DNA from: Struthidea cinerea
Lineage: Eukaryota > Chordata > Aves > Passeriformes > Corcoracidae
Length of the DNA stretch: 64,000 nt
Direction: 5' to 3'
Assembly (NCBI GenBank): GCA_013397865.1
Contig: VZTI01005063.1
Location: 745,895 to 809,894, forward strand
The notes beneath the pieces are model-generated. The model was not told where the DNA came from and did no database searches. It saw only the letters and a list, made by a program, of their open reading frames with translations. How positions within the stretch are numbered: the stretch's first letter is position 1; each line of letters starts with the position of its first letter. This document shows positions 10,815-23,400 of the stretch, in pieces. The position numbers and the translations under genes were made by a program.

Positions 10815-13800
10815 CTATAAGCGTAAATCAAAATGAAAGTCTTGGTTAACATCTTAAGGTACAGGATGTATTAATACATGTGAAGGCAGCATGAATTGTG
10901 TCAAAGTATCAAAGCAAACTACTGTCAACAAGCAAACCAAGATATTAAAAATTACTTTTAGTATCTGGAATATATTTTCAATTTAATATTTCTGCTATAT
11001 GTATCGCCCAATCTGGAACAGCACAGGAGTCAGTCTTAAAAGGAAATAATGAATCCAAATTCTAGTCATCCTTGTTACACAAACCTTTAATCCAACTCTG
11101 AACAGTCAGGTCCACAAAATTCATGGCATGTGTCTTCCTAGAATCACCACTTAAAGAATTTTGCAAAAGTGCCTTTCTGCCTGAGTAAATTCTTACAGCT
11201 TGACAGGACAATTACTGTTTCCCTTTTCTATTCTGCTTTAATTTTTTATTAATATTTACTCTGGTATCGATGACCTTAATTACCACTGGGAAAGGACAAT
11301 GTAGAATTACTGCCGTTACAGTTTGTGAAGTAAACTGGTGAGTCCAAATGTTTAATAAAGACCATAGAAACTATTTGCTTCTATCTTGCTGCCTCTTTGA
11401 CTGAAAGCTTACCATTTTTATAGTTTGACATTACTGGTTTTTGGTTCACCCTGACAAATGTATATTTGCTAAGGCTTCCAAAAGGACCTTTCATCTTAAA
11501 TATAGCTGTGGCTAGGAAAAAAAAAAAAAACAAAACAAAAAACAAACAACAAGCTGAAACCTCTAGGTCTCATTTTGACCTCATTAAGTCACTGGCAAAA
11601 ATGACCACTGACCTAGTAAAGAATTCAACTTAAAAAGGACAGAGGTTGTAATGATGTCATTGAAGTTACAGATCACCCTTAGGGTCAAATATACCAAATC
11701 AAAAGCCACAAACCGATTCAGAGTATCAGTTGATTAAATAAGTAGTATCTGATTTAACGTCAGAGTTATGCCTACTTTTTGTAGAGGTAAGATTGGACAT
11801 GATGACCTTCAGTGATCTTTTTCTAAACTATGTTACTCTACTACTGTAACAGTATATCAAAATTCTTCCTTGTATTAAAAAATATTCTTTGTATTTCAGG
11901 AAGATACAGAGTCCTATATGTCTGAATTTGTCTTTATATGCTGAAAAAGAAGACATGGTTTGGGGTTAAGTAATAAATACCAATTATTCCTAGAGAAAAA
12001 ACATATCAAAGACCAAGCATTGTGGATTTATCACAATGTAAACACAGTAAATTAAATCCTATCTTCCTATCTAGCTGACTTGGCAAGTTTATATAGTTTT
12101 AAAACGAAAGTCTCTTGTCCTTACATTTTATCTCAGGACAACTGACACTTGTTAGCTGCCCCTAGGTAAAAAAGCCATGCCTTTCTCTCTGAAGATAAGC
12201 TCTTTGCGTGTCCAAGTCACAAATCCTTTCACACCAGACACGCCTGATTCTCTGATAAGAAATACTAACCATCTGGACTTTGCCTTTAAAAGTAAAGAGC
12301 CTTATGGAAGGACTATGAGTTTCTACCTGTCCTGTCTCTCTGCTCCAAGTGCAAGTTAATAAATGACAATTAATCACCAAGCTAATATGCACCTCAACAC
12401 CATTGCTTAACCTGCCCTTACTTGAAAGTCCAGGAGAAAAAAACCCCAACATTAAAGACTGTTTAGCTGTTGCATCAATGCCAATAACAGCATCATGCTA
12501 GCAGTGTATGTTACCCAATAAATACAGTTTCTCCCTGTAGCTACCTCAGTTCCTAAACTTCCCCTGACAGGTGTGTCCCACGTGTGACCTGTGCTGCTTG
12601 TGAATTCAACACTGATCATTGCAGAAAGATGTTCATGGAGTCACAGAAGTGTCCCCAGCAGGCAATCTGGGTGCTGAGTGTGGTCAAAGCAGGTCAGACT
12701 TCCCAGCCCTTGACCAGCCTCGCCTCATCCTTCAGCTGGAGGTGCTCAGGGCAGACTGGGTCTCTCTCACAAATACGCTCTGGACATTTGAACTGCTGCC
12801 TGAAGGAGGCCAGATTTCAGCCTATCATTACTTCGTTTAACCCTGTGGAGCTGCTCAGCAGCTCTTGGGTGGCCTTTTACCTTTGGAACAACCTGCTCTC
12901 ACTGATCCACCTCAGCTGAAATTTAACCACTACCACACATCATGAAAAAAATAAAACTAGCAGACTGAATACATTCCAAGCATGCACTCTGAGGGGCTCT
13001 GGCAGGCTAAGGTGGGATAGGCTCCAATGTGCTGTGGCTCTGTGCCACACTGACAGGACAGAGCTACTCCAATCCTTCTGTAAAAGCCAGGCTTGTCACC
13101 TTCCCAGACTAAGTTCTGCCTCTGAGAAGAGAAGCCCGCGTCCCAAAATGCAGAGCTGACACTCCGCACAGAGCCCTCAAGGCCATTTTCGGGGTCCTAG
13201 GAGCATTTGCTGTACATCACAAACACTCCATTAACTCTCGGAGACAGCGTCCTGCCCTTCAGTCTCTGGTCACAGGGCTGCTCTGCTCGACCAAATGTAA
13301 GCGGCTTTTCTTGTAAGGCTCCTCCTGGCCTGACCTTTCCACCCCTCATTAACAAACCAATACAGCAACTCCTAATTTTGAGCAGGCAGTTCTGGCACGT
13401 CTTGGTCTTGTTGTGAAAGCCCTCCAAGACAGACAGACACCAATGACCAGGGGATCCTGATGAGAAATATTCATGTAAAACCTCACCACTCTGCTGTGAA
13501 TCTCTGAATCTCTCCTTCAAGATCTGTGTTGTTTTAGGCCCATTCTCAGCTGCCAGCCTCAACCCCAACCCCAGCAACGCTTGAGCTCCTCACAAGCTGA
13601 GTGCCACACCACTCCCACTCAACTCACTGATTCCTTGTCTTCCCTCATCAGAGTCAATCAACTCCCTATCCCCAGTTTCTGTTCAGACTGCAAACCCTTT
13701 CAAAGCCATCTGCATTTGTTCATAGCCACAATTCACATTTCTGTGGGCTAGGACAGAGAGAGGCTCAGGCTCGGAGAGAACAGCTAAAGCTCCATCTGAC

Positions 13801-16384
13801 AGAGCAGATCAGATCTTGTTTTCACTTCACTTGGTTCAAGGTTTCTTGCCTTGCATACTCCACTGGAGAAAGATACTGGTGAAGCGGTATTTGGTGCATA
13901 ATCTGCACAGCAGTGGCTCCAGGCATCTTCATCTCTCTATCCTATGAACCTCTCCCTGCATACAAAAAGGCACAAACAAGACCTTTTGAGGATAATGAGG
14001 ACAGTCTTGATATCATAGACTTGGTGTAGATGAGAAAGGAAAAATAATTTTAAAATTTCACAGCATATGGAAAAATAGGCTGCCAATTAAGATTTTATTT
14101 TTAGATATCTGTTGACAAGAGCAAAGAACATGGGCTTTCTGTTGTGACCTTCCACTAAATTCAATCCTTCTCCAAATTTATCCTTAGTAAGCACTCATAT
14201 ATTACACAATAGAAATGCAGAGCTGGAAACATGTTAAGGCCAAGAACAACAGAGAGGAGAAGGGGAAAAGCAATCAGTAATAATATTACAAGGAAACTGA
14301 AAGAGAGAGATCTTTTTAAAAATAATTAGTCCCACATTTATAGACTCAATAAAAATTATTTTAAAAGTATTTCAAATGCCCCATGTTACAAACTTTGAAA
14401 TTTTGTAGAAAAGTCCTTTCCAAAAAGCTATCAGTAGGAAATAAATACAGCTCATTAAAAAAAAAAAAAAAAAGCTATTACTGCAGTTGCAGAAAACAGA
14501 ATACTTCTCCAGCACATTGTTGTTTTCAGGTGTCCAGTTTATCTGTTTAAAGCTTGAAAAATGCAGCTGCTTTTGGCAAGTATCTTAAAGATCTTTTTCT
14601 TTCCCCTAGCAAATGTAAGGTACTGCTAACACACACAGTCACTTGAAGCAGTTTTCAAGCATTTCAGACTACTAAATAGCAAGCTTATTCACCAGCAGTT
14701 TCTCTACCCCCAGAAAACTCATATTTCCATTAAGGTCTTCACTAACAACACACTCAAACCTCATTAAAATCTTATTGACATCTATTTTCACTTACTTGTA
14801 AATAGTTTACTCTTCAAATAGCTTTACAGGGAGCAGTGCAATACTCTCATTTCCAAATGGCACAGTCAGTTCTGACCTCTGATACTCAGACATTGCCCTT
14901 TGCAGCCGATGAGATTTTTGCCTGTTTATCTCAGTACAAAACAGAGCCCCCAGGTATAAAACTCGTTCTTCAATATAGTTATTGCAGTGTCTTACCAGAT
15001 TTAATCTTCTTGTCCCACCCACCAGAGATGCATTTTTTTATTGGAAACATCAAGGATGCGAGACAAAGCACTCCAGGTCTTCCAGAAGGGAGCCATTAAA
15101 AACAATTCTTGTAATGAACACCATTCATTATATTTACAAGGAAAAAAAACAGATTTGGGTTATTTTACTAAGTACTGATGTGCTTCATGTTGTGGAAAGT
15201 ACTTAAGGGAGAAGAACCATGTGTGCATATTTTCTTCACAGCCTTTCCTTTTGTGACCAACCGTGTCCTTTCTCAGCCTTTAAGAAAATATGATTCTTTA
15301 TATTAATCACTGATTTATGCCATAATAAAAATGTGCTTTTTTTTCCAGTTCTGTCAACCTGATTTTGATTTCATCAATAGCCATTTTATAATAGTGCAGT
15401 TGTCTTTATTCCTTATCTTCTTTCCTGTGAAAACTAAATCTCCCGTCTGTTCCAGTGCCTTTTTAGCAGTTCATTACTGATATCTGTCATGTGTAAACTA
15501 CAACAGCTAGAGATAAATCAGTTAATAAGGTGCACTTCCACTGGCATTTCAGATAAATTCACTTTGCAGAAAGCTAATTTTGTCCTTAACCCCCTTTTTT
15601 TCACTTGAGAATGAAGGACTATGTTGTGTTCTAGAACAGCGAGTTATGAGAAAAAATATAATCTTTGTAATTTTTGTAGTGCTAACCACTAATTTTGGAT
15701 CTGAACATAACCTTTCAACATCACAAAACCATAATTGTATAGGCACCATAACTCTATGGTATCCTTATAAACTATACATATGTGTGTGCATGTATTAGAT
15801 GTGCAAATATACTGAAAGGCAGAAATACTAAATGTAAGGATACTCATGGTCACAAAAACTAGGGAATACAAATGTACTGTTGAATCAAACATAAAAGATT
15901 AACACTGCTAAAAGAGATGGGCAGTTCCTCTAACAGGATTATTGCAGGAATGCTCACTGACTCTAGGAAAGGACAAAGTCCAGCTACTAAATACTGTACA
16001 AGTATGAAGCAAAAAGACACCAGTTTCTATAATCTGTTTTTTTCTTCTTGGAAAGATATGCAACAATGGATGAAACACAAGTGAAAGGGAGGAGAGGGAA
16101 ACACCTTTTCAGCCCACAATTCAGGAATTTCTGTACAGGGTCCTTTTATCTACCTGCTTTTGCCAAATTTTGGGATTCAAAATTCAGGCCTGAATGTTTC
16201 CTGAATAAAAACTTTCACACCTATACAAAGTGTCATGAAGGCAACAAGGGAAAAGGCCATCAACTTAATTACTGAGTCTAATCTCAATTTGGATTCAACT
16301 TATCGGGGTTAAACAAATATGGTTCTTTTCCACAGCTGCCAGACAAAACATATGAGAGTTTTAAACACTGTCTTTAATTCTACG

Positions 16385-16440
16385 TTCTTAATGTTCTAAT
16401 TCTAATTTAATTCTTAATGTTTAATTCTAATTCTTAATGT
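16385..16440. repeat. Short A/T-rich tandem repeat
   Basis: TTCTTAATGT recurs at 16385, 16411 and 16431, with TTCTAATT-like sequence between. It is a small degenerate tandem array in intron 1. Confidence 0.8.
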
Positions 16441-19319
16441 TCTACAAGACTAAGAGTTTCCCAAACACTTTTTTCATCAGCCAATTTCCAATACCGGTAA
16501 AAGTAAAGAAAATTGCATTAAGCGTGTTGGGTTTGGGGTAGTCAATTTTATTCATGGTGGCTAGGACGGGGCTGTGTTTTGAATTTGTGCTGAACACAGG
16601 GTTGATAATATAGAGGAGTTTGTCATTGCTATTTTGTCATTGGTTTTGTGTTATGGCCTTTTCTGCTTTTTGTACTGCCATGCTGGCAGGGATGCTGGGA
16701 AGAGACACAGCTGGGACAGCTAACTCAAAGTACCCAAAGGGATATTCCAGACCATGTGACATCATGCTCAGTATATACTGTGGTGGGAAGAAGGAGGAAG
16801 GAGGGGATATTTGGAGTGATGGAGTTTGTCTTCCCAAGTAACCATTACACGTGATGTGGCCCTGCTCTCCTGGGGATGGCTGAACATCTGCCTGCCCATG
16901 GGAAACAGGGAATTAGTGCCTTGTTTTGCTTTGCTTTTGTGCACAGCTTTTGCTTTCTACAGTCGATGGTCTCTGTCTCAAACCCATGAGTTTTCTAGCT
17001 TTTATCCTTCTGATTCTCTCCCCAGACCTGTTGCTGGGGGAGTGACTGAGTGGTGTGGTGCTTGATTGCTGGCTGGGCTCAAACCACAATACCAAGTGAT
17101 GTAATTATTTGTCAAACTGAACTATTACATATCCTTAAGCTGTACACTGAAAATACAATGTTTGGCCTTAAAAGTGTCTTTAAATCCTAGCCATTAACCA
17201 TTGCTATTGGAATTCTTGTACAGGCAATGTCTTGAGCACGGCTGCCCTTCAGACACATTTTCTGGCACTGCAATAAACTAGACCTTTGCTTAGAATTATA
17301 CAAAACAACAAGAACATATCTGGCTACAGCTACATTACAGCAGCAACTTCTGCAATGTCCGTGCAAAGAGAGTCATAAAAGCTATTAGCAGTATTATTGC
17401 AGCCCTACACTGAGCTGATACTGAGGCTCACTGATTCTGGACATCACACCCACACATGCTTAGATGTGTTAACCTGATAAACAAGACGCACAAAGAGAGG
17501 GGTAGAAAAAAGGGGTGGGCACTTGGCTCAGAGATGTGAAGCCTGCTGTTCAAACTCATGGTGTAAATCAGTGACTGAAACAAGAATAATTCTCAGATCT
17601 CTGGAGTCTTTCACCACTGGACCACTGAGTGTTAAAGATTGAGATCTGACCCTATGGCATACTGCAAGACAGATAAAAGGAAGCTTTGCTGTTGTGGGTT
17701 TGTGATCGACTCCAGCACTGTGGCTATAAATAAAATAGCACTCTCAAAGAACAATTATCTTGTTGACATAGGAGTTACAAAGTACAGTAATCTGTGTAAT
17801 TGTACAAAGGCTAGCTAGATTGAAACAACCAAAAAAATGCCTATGAGTACTGTGGTTCATTTTGAAAACTATTTACGGAGCAATGACATCCATGAGATGC
17901 TGTGCCCTTAAACATAAATACAGGACTTCTTAAGTTCTGTCTAATTTAAACAACTAAACAGATAAGGAGAGGGAAACAGTGTAACCTCCTGTCCCACTTC
18001 TCATTCTGAATGCTGAGCTACAAGAAGTGTGGGAACAAGTCAAGCTCCTAAACCCAAAGCTCTCCCCATCCCTCCCCCGCTTTCATGAGCCCAAGCAGCA
18101 CCACAAGATGCAAAAACTTCTTAACTGAATTAATCAAGAAAGCTCTAATCCAACAGCTACAGCAGTTCCCTGGCTTCAGCTCCCCATTCTTGGTTGGATC
18201 ACTGGCCTGGCAAGTGATTGCCAAACCTTCCTATAGCCATGGTGCCTACCAAAAGGGCATCCTGATTTTTCATGGTTTCTAGGAAAAGCTGCAGAGTTTT
18301 TTATTACCAAATCACTTATTCTAATGGTTTCAACCTAATGTTTGAGACACTTTTGACACACCACCCCTTCACACAGTATCCAGCATTTTGCAGCGCAGTT
18401 TTGAGCATTTTTCAAAGACTTCTTCTGTTAAAAAAAAAATCAAATTGGAATTGATGTGCCCATCAAAGCAGGTTGTCCTAAAATAACTGAATTTTGCACA
18501 AAGCCATAGAGTAGTGACACCACTTAAATGAAGATAAATTGTTTTTTGAAAATGAAAATATCTTCATCTTTTTACAAGACTTAATGTGTTGAAAAGAGTC
18601 TTTCTATTTAATTGATAGCTAAAACCTTCCATCAAACAAAAGTCAGTATCACAACCTTTCACAAGCAATAGGTAACCCTTGAGCAAGACCCAAGTCTGGA
18701 CATTTGGTGTCCAGAACAATGCAAAAATATTTCTTACCAAATTTAAAGTGCTTCATAAATTTTACAAGGCATTAGAGAAACTTCAGTCTGGGCTTGTATG
18801 GCTGTTTGTCATTCTGCCTCCTAAATTTTGTCACTCATTGTAACAGCTGCTTCCTTTCTTTTCTACCTTTTCTGACATTTGCTCTTTCCATGACTGACTT
18901 CAAACTCTCCTGCAATTCAGTCTTTTCAGGAGAATCATACAGAACATGGAAAAATAACAGTAAGGAAGCAACACAATTTACAGTATTTTTTGTGAAGTGA
19001 CACTTAGCATTCCTTCTCTCCCAAATTAAATAGTTTCATTTTGGCTACTCCGTAACCATATGGAACATTTTGAATGTCAGCTGCAATCAAACTTCCCCAA
19101 ACCCCCCTTAAGCTCCAAAGAAAAGCCAGAGAAGCAAGAACTGAGGCAAAGATCTGTTTTCTTTCCAAAGAGTACAAAGTGATTCCAAAGAGCGTATAAA
19201 ACAGTGCTCACTTTCTAAATGAGCATAAAATAGGCTGAGCAAAGAGAATCAGGTCTCTCAGGATTTTTTGTAACGCCATCAGCTGCTGTTAATACCTGCT
19301 CAAAACTGCTCTGGAGATT

Positions 19320-19339
19320 AACAACAACAACAACAACAA

Positions 19340-19435
<96 letters not shown>
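19320..19435 (+). repeat. AAC microsatellite plus long poly-A tract
   Basis: About seven AAC units are followed by 51 A, one C and 42 more A, then CAACAAAG and other A-rich sequence. It lies in intron 1, so the nascent ARHGAP18 transcript would carry it as poly-U followed by GUU units. The length is probably variable between individuals and hard to assemble exactly. Confidence 0.95.
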
Positions 19436-19436
<1 letters not shown>

Positions 19437-19721
19437 AACAAAGAAAACCGAAACCCAACAAAACCAAAAATCCAGAAAAGCCCATCAACTGGCATTTTAA
19501 ACCCTTCCATGAATAATAAATACAAAACAGACCAAAGTTAGGGCTGCCAGACTCTAAGTTTAATAAGTATATATATACACTGTGCTGCTTCCAGCCACAT
19601 CCTCATCACTATTTATATAAGATTTTTTTTACCTTCATGCACATAACCTTATTACTTTCCCAGCCCCAGCCTGTCACTGAAGAAAACAGGAAGGAAATTG
19701 TGGCAATGGCACAGGTTAACA

Positions 19722-19747
19722 TAAGTGTAATGTTAACATTACACTTA
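19722..19747. repeat. 26-bp perfect palindrome
   Basis: The arm TAAGTGTAATGTT is followed at once by its exact reverse complement, with GTTAAC at the centre. Another GTTAAC lies just before it at 19715-19720. It lies 290 bases after the poly-A tract and about 230 bases before the CR1 copy in intron 1. Confidence 0.95.
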
Positions 19748-19978
19748 ACATTTTAATCCACTACACCAGAAATGGGAGATTCCAGATATGATGCCAAAAC
19801 TTAGTCTACCTGCACTATATGCAGCACTTCTAAGAAGACTAAAATATTTCACGACATTTCCTTTGACAGGACCTCATGTTCCTACACAGCCATTTGGACT
19901 CTGTTTTTCATTTCTGATGAGATAAATTATAGTAAGTTGATACATATACATACTCTATCTAAAATGAATAATAAACTC

Positions 19979-20472
19979 ACCTTGAATATTGTGTGCAGAT
20001 TCGGTCACGGCAATATAAGAATGATATTAAACTATTAGAGAGCATCCAAAGGAGGGCAACAAAGATGGTGAAGGGCCTTGAGGGGAAGCCATATGAGGAG
20101 TGGCTGAGGTCACTTGGTCTGTTCAGCCTGGAGAAGAGGCGACTGGGGAGAGACCTCATTGCAGTCACAACTTCCTTGTGAGGGGAAGAGGAGGGGCAGG
20201 CACTGATCTCTTCTCTGTGGTGACCAGTGACAGGACCCGAGGGAATGGCCTGGAGTTGTATCAGGGGAGGTTTAGGCTGGATACTAGAAAAAGGTTTTAC
20301 ACCCAGAGGGTGGCTGGGCACTGGAACAGGCTCCCCAGGGAAGTGGTCACAGCACCAAGACTGTCTGCATTAAAGAAGTGTTTGTACAACACTCCAAGGC
20401 ACAGGGTGTGACTCTTGGGCTGTCCTTTGTAGGGCCCTTCCAACCCACCATATCCTGTGATTCAGTGGTTCT
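19979..20472 (+). mobile_element. CR1 LINE, 3' fragment in intron 1
   Basis: This is a clear avian CR1 copy. It contains GAGGGCAACAAAGATGGTGA, GTTCAGCCTGGAGAAGAGG and CAGAGGGTGGCTGGGCACTGG. A frame of 20100-20411 carries the ORF2 C-terminus, including GNGLELYQGRFRLDTRKRFY and HWNRLPREVV. It ends with GGGCCCTTCCAACCCACC and a CTGTGATTCAGTGGTTCTGAT tail, which stands for the CR1 terminal 8-bp repeats. It is 5'-truncated and inactive, and lies antisense to ARHGAP18. Confidence 0.95.
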
Positions 20473-23400
20473 GATACAGATCATTGGCACCCCATGTATG
20501 ATGCATGATATGAAATTATTTATTAACAAAAGAGAGGCTAGAACTATAACATATTCACTTTTGAACAGTTGCCAAAGGAGTTATTTGCTATGCCATCTCA
20601 GGTTGTTTCAGGAAAAACATGACCTTGTTCCACTCCACACAAATCAAGAAAGAACTCAGGACTGACAAGTACAGCCATAAAGCCTCTCCCCACAAAATGA
20701 CTGCACCAGCTGTGCTTCCTTTTTTGGGGGGGGACTGCTGCATTCCAGTATCCAAGCTGTTCAGCTCCATGCATGCTTTTACCTTTTTTCTCCAACCACA
20801 AAACGCAGAAGCCTGCTTATTTCTTTTAGAGAAAGGTGAGTCGCAAGGACTCAGATGTGGAGATTATTTAAAACTCAAAAACATCATGACATAACATATT
20901 ATCAGACTTGCAATAAAATTATCACAATCTAGCTAAACTGAGAAGTACCAGAAGAAATCGGTTTTGGTTTTTCTTCTGTACTGACAAAACGAAGTAGACC
21001 ACATTGTCTCAGGTCCTGACATTCTGACCCTCTTAATTCTCATTTGAATGAAGACTCTCAGAGGCTTAGGATTCACATTCCTATTTTTTGCACATACATA
21101 CCCATTTCTCTTCAAAATCATGCATTTCAGAAAGAAAAACAGCTATTCCTGGGAGAGCAAAATCCACCAGTAGGGAAAACAAGGGGACAATGGAATGTGA
21201 GTGACCTGTATAGGTAAAATCACAAAAGTGGCACCACATCAGGAGCCAGTTTGCAAGTCATGCACACCTTTGGGAGAGCTGGAAAAGCTCACACAATCCC
21301 AAATCCCACTGAATGAAAACAGAAGTCAATTTCCAAACTCAACAAACACACTGTATGTTGCCCTTATATTCAAACCTAATTGTTTAAACCTGAAGTTAAA
21401 AAAAAAAAAAAATTGCCTACAGCTAGGAAAATAAGGAAAGGAAGTGTCTCACTTGAATCTCCTTTGTCACATTTTTGGCTCTGTCCCATGGTCAACTGAC
21501 CTACCTTTCTCATTCCTTCCAAATGCCTTCTATATCACCTGGCTTCATCTGGGCACAGATGTTTTCCTTTGCAGTTTTGATTATTTTCATTCTCTACAAT
21601 TCATATCAATGACAAAAAATGTATGCAAAATATGTTCCCTGTAACCACCCTCATGCTGCTTTTTGGCAAAATACTCAAGCATATAATACACATTTTAAAA
21701 GTACACTTTTTTTTGTAATCTTCTAAGAGAACCACTGGAACTAATCTTATCCTAAAGAATGAAGCCTGTGTGAGATCACTTCAGGCTCCACAAATATCAA
21801 AGAGAATAAACCAGGAAGTGAAACAGATACAGTATTTGTAATTCCATTATTGAGAGGCAGAGAGGAAAGATTTAAATAATTTATTTTTCTTTTCACACTG
21901 GAAAAAAATAAGCATGGCAACAAAGCCTGATTTAAGATATCCTGGCAAATATGAAGACCATTTAGTAAAGTACAGTTGCAGCCATGAAATGATACTGGAG
22001 TTACTTTTGTGTCTTTAAAAGCAATTAGTTCTCTAAAATCATTAGCTCTTACCATTTTAAAGGACCTCTTAGTTAGGCCTATAACCCTGTTACTTGCAAA
22101 TATAAGGCTCACAGCACAATTCAGTAATTTTGTTTATGCTTGAAGGAAATTGGCATGCATTCATAGTCAATTTATTAGAATATAATCCTTACATTCAGAA
22201 TAAATTGTAAATGAATTTTTATGAGCATTCCCAAACAAGGACATTCATGCAGGAATCTAAAGATGTTCTGTAAGGAAACTGCTTTCATTGTCCAAACAAA
22301 CCACCACCAAAGACCCAGTAAGACAAAGCAGATAAATGTGCTCTCAGAGAAGCTGGACAAGAGAGGGACAGGAGGAAGCAGGAAGGGCTGAGGAGAGCAG
22401 CATGTGCAAGGCAGGCAAGCACTCGAGGATTCTGAGGGATACAGGTCCGTTCAGAAGCAAAACATCAGAGAGATGCTTAAAGGCAAGGGGATAAGAGAGA
22501 GGGAGGCCTCAAGGACGCTGCAAGGAATGGACCATCTGGGTTTAGTTCAGGCACAGCACAAGGAAAGCGGCGCTTGCCAACAGCTTCAGAAGTGGTGGCT
22601 GGGATTTCACCTACTGCCAGAGGAGCTAGCACACAATGCTGCACATGCCTCTCTGCATGAGGCAAACCAGCTCTGAGAAATTCCTCTAGTAGGAGCCAGG
22701 CAGGGCATGCCACAGCAGGAGGAAAGGGCAATGAAGATGTGCCCTGATCCAGCTGTTTCCTCCACACCCCCTTCCCACAGACACACTGCACAAAGAGGGC
22801 AGCGGAGAAGTCCACCTCAGCAAAATAAAAGACTGAAAAAGGCACCTAGTTGCAATCCTTACTTTTTATCTTACAGGGCAACCACTAAAGCTGTGAGTCT
22901 TTGCAATGTCTCCTTCCCTACCAAATTCCTTCTTCTCAGCAAATATTCCTGGGAAACACCTGCTCCAGGGGTGCAGCAGCTGAACTGTCTGCAGTAAGAG
23001 GACTGCAAACCTGTGCTAACCTATGCTCTGTTACCTATGCTAACGAGCACTTCCAAAGGCTTAGTTTCCTATGACCAAACAAGGAACTCACTAAACAAAA
23101 TTACATTAATATACTCCTTCCCTCCTCATGTTTTTGGGTAGTTCTTAAATGTCAGTAGGCAACCAAGCAAGCAGAAAGCAGCTCAGGATCACAGATTTTT
23201 CCTCTCACCCTTTGTTACCACCTTTGTTTTCTGAACATCAGCAGAAAAGGCATAAAAACATGTATTTTTTTTCAACCAAGGCCCCTGCAAAGCTTTACTG
23301 GTAGTTGCATACACAGGTATGTCCCTTCACCTACAAATTCAAAATACACATGCAGAGCTACCAGTCTGAACACACAGATGGGTTCATGTGCAAGTTTGGA

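Noticed and set aside
13197..13577. Minus-strand 126-codon frame in intron 1
   Set aside because: It shows no recognisable domain, no good splice sites, and a composition typical of somewhat GC-rich intron.
14985..15060. Minus-strand peptide ISGGWDKKIKS before a GTAAGA, resembling a WD-repeat strand
   Set aside because: It is only about a dozen residues long, with no acceptor and no neighbouring WD repeat. It is probably chance.
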